From: an uncultured Clostridium sp.
GTDB taxonomy: Bacteria > Bacillota > Clostridia > TANB77 > CAG-508
Assembly (NCBI GenBank): GCA_946495655.1
Contig: CAMMDS010000012.1
Coordinates: 1 to 44,206, forward strand
DNA: 44,206 bases
Direction: 5' to 3'
Part shown: positions 44,150-44,206 of the stretch, in pieces
Numbering within the stretch: position 1 is the first letter of the stretch
Layout of the letters: each line of letters begins with the position of its first letter
The notes under the pieces: generated by a model
Database searches by the model: none
What the model was told of the DNA's origin: nothing
Seen by the model: only the letters and a program-made list of their open reading frames with translations
Made by a program: the position numbers and the translations under genes

Positions 44150-44206
44150 AAGAGGGTGTCCTGAAATAGGAACCCAAGAAACAAAAAATCCAGCTCGATA
44201 AGAGTT
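44150..44206. mobile_element. Possible end of an insertion sequence at the window edge
   Basis: After the phosphotransferase gene the sequence AGAGGGTGTCCTGAAATAGG appears, GC-richer than its surroundings and like terminal repeats that begin GGGTGTCC. The window ends before the element can be confirmed. Confidence 0.25.

Overview
The window is very AT-rich DNA (roughly three quarters A+T) from a Gram-positive, spore-forming clostridium-like Firmicute. Spore genes (spoIIR, spmA/spmB, ypeB, gerM), an AbrB with Spo0A-type boxes and classic Firmicute gene neighbourhoods support this: tadA-SRP RNA-dnaX-ybaB-recR, abrB facing rsmI/trmN6, and yycJ-rlmH. UGA is a normal stop (for example in prfA), so the standard bacterial code applies. 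An uncultured gut clostridium is my guess; the window has no marker that names the species.

Layout. 1-7.4 kb: 3'-truncated rsgA; an accessory patch (nucleotidyltransferase-fold gene, DUF4160 pair, truncated ZIP metal transporter) next to prfA; then a YhaN/YhaO-like ATPase and metallophosphoesterase pair in extremely AT-rich DNA. 7.4-10.4 kb: a self-contained operon with its own sigma-A promoter and terminator, encoding two unknown small proteins and an orphan VirD4/TraG-type coupling protein with a one-base frameshift in Walker A. 10.5-16.3 kb: DnaJ-like chaperone, YqeK hydrolase, ddl, murF and a ypeB without sleB. 16.4-18.0 kb: a structured 5' leader, a UgtP/MGDG-synthase-like glycosyltransferase and a tiny DUF6774-like gene whose ribosome binding site lies in a hairpin. 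18.0-22.5 kb: recR, ybaB, dnaX, SRP RNA, a membrane-anchored unknown, tRNA-Ser, tadA, tRNA-Arg. 22.5-30.7 kb: ttcA-like, pgcA, galU, an unknown, spoIIR, murA, yycJ, rlmH. 30.7-31.2 kb: two convergent mini-transcription units resembling a type I toxin-antitoxin locus. 31.2-35.4 kb: spmBA, abrB, rsmI, trmN6, a 48-residue cysteine-containing gene, gerM. 35.7-40.0 kb: one 1444-residue 2-hydroxyacyl-CoA dehydratase activase-type protein. 40.0-41.8 kb: 1.7 kb of nearly GC-free DNA with terminator hairpins. 41.8-44.2 kb: patatin-like lipase, guanylate-kinase-like protein, a frameshifted aminoglycoside-phosphotransferase-family gene, and a possible insertion-sequence end.

How the genes fit together. 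Most of the window is housekeeping: wall precursors (murA, murF, ddl), UDP-glucose and glycolipid synthesis (pgcA, galU, ugtP-like), translation and RNA modification (prfA, rsgA, rsmI, trmN6, rlmH, tadA, ttcA), replication and repair (dnaX, recR, ybaB), and sporulation. Three genes are visibly broken (ZIP transporter, VirD4, phosphotransferase).

The best candidate for something undescribed is the 30.75-31.21 kb locus. A minus-strand sigma-A promoter (TTGACA, 17 nt, TAAAAT) drives a 35-residue peptide with a hydrophobic head and a lysine-rich tail. It faces a plus-strand RNA closed by a 13-bp end-to-end pairing and stopped by a terminator that overlaps the peptide's 3' end. All assignments come from reading motifs and translations by eye; no database search was run.
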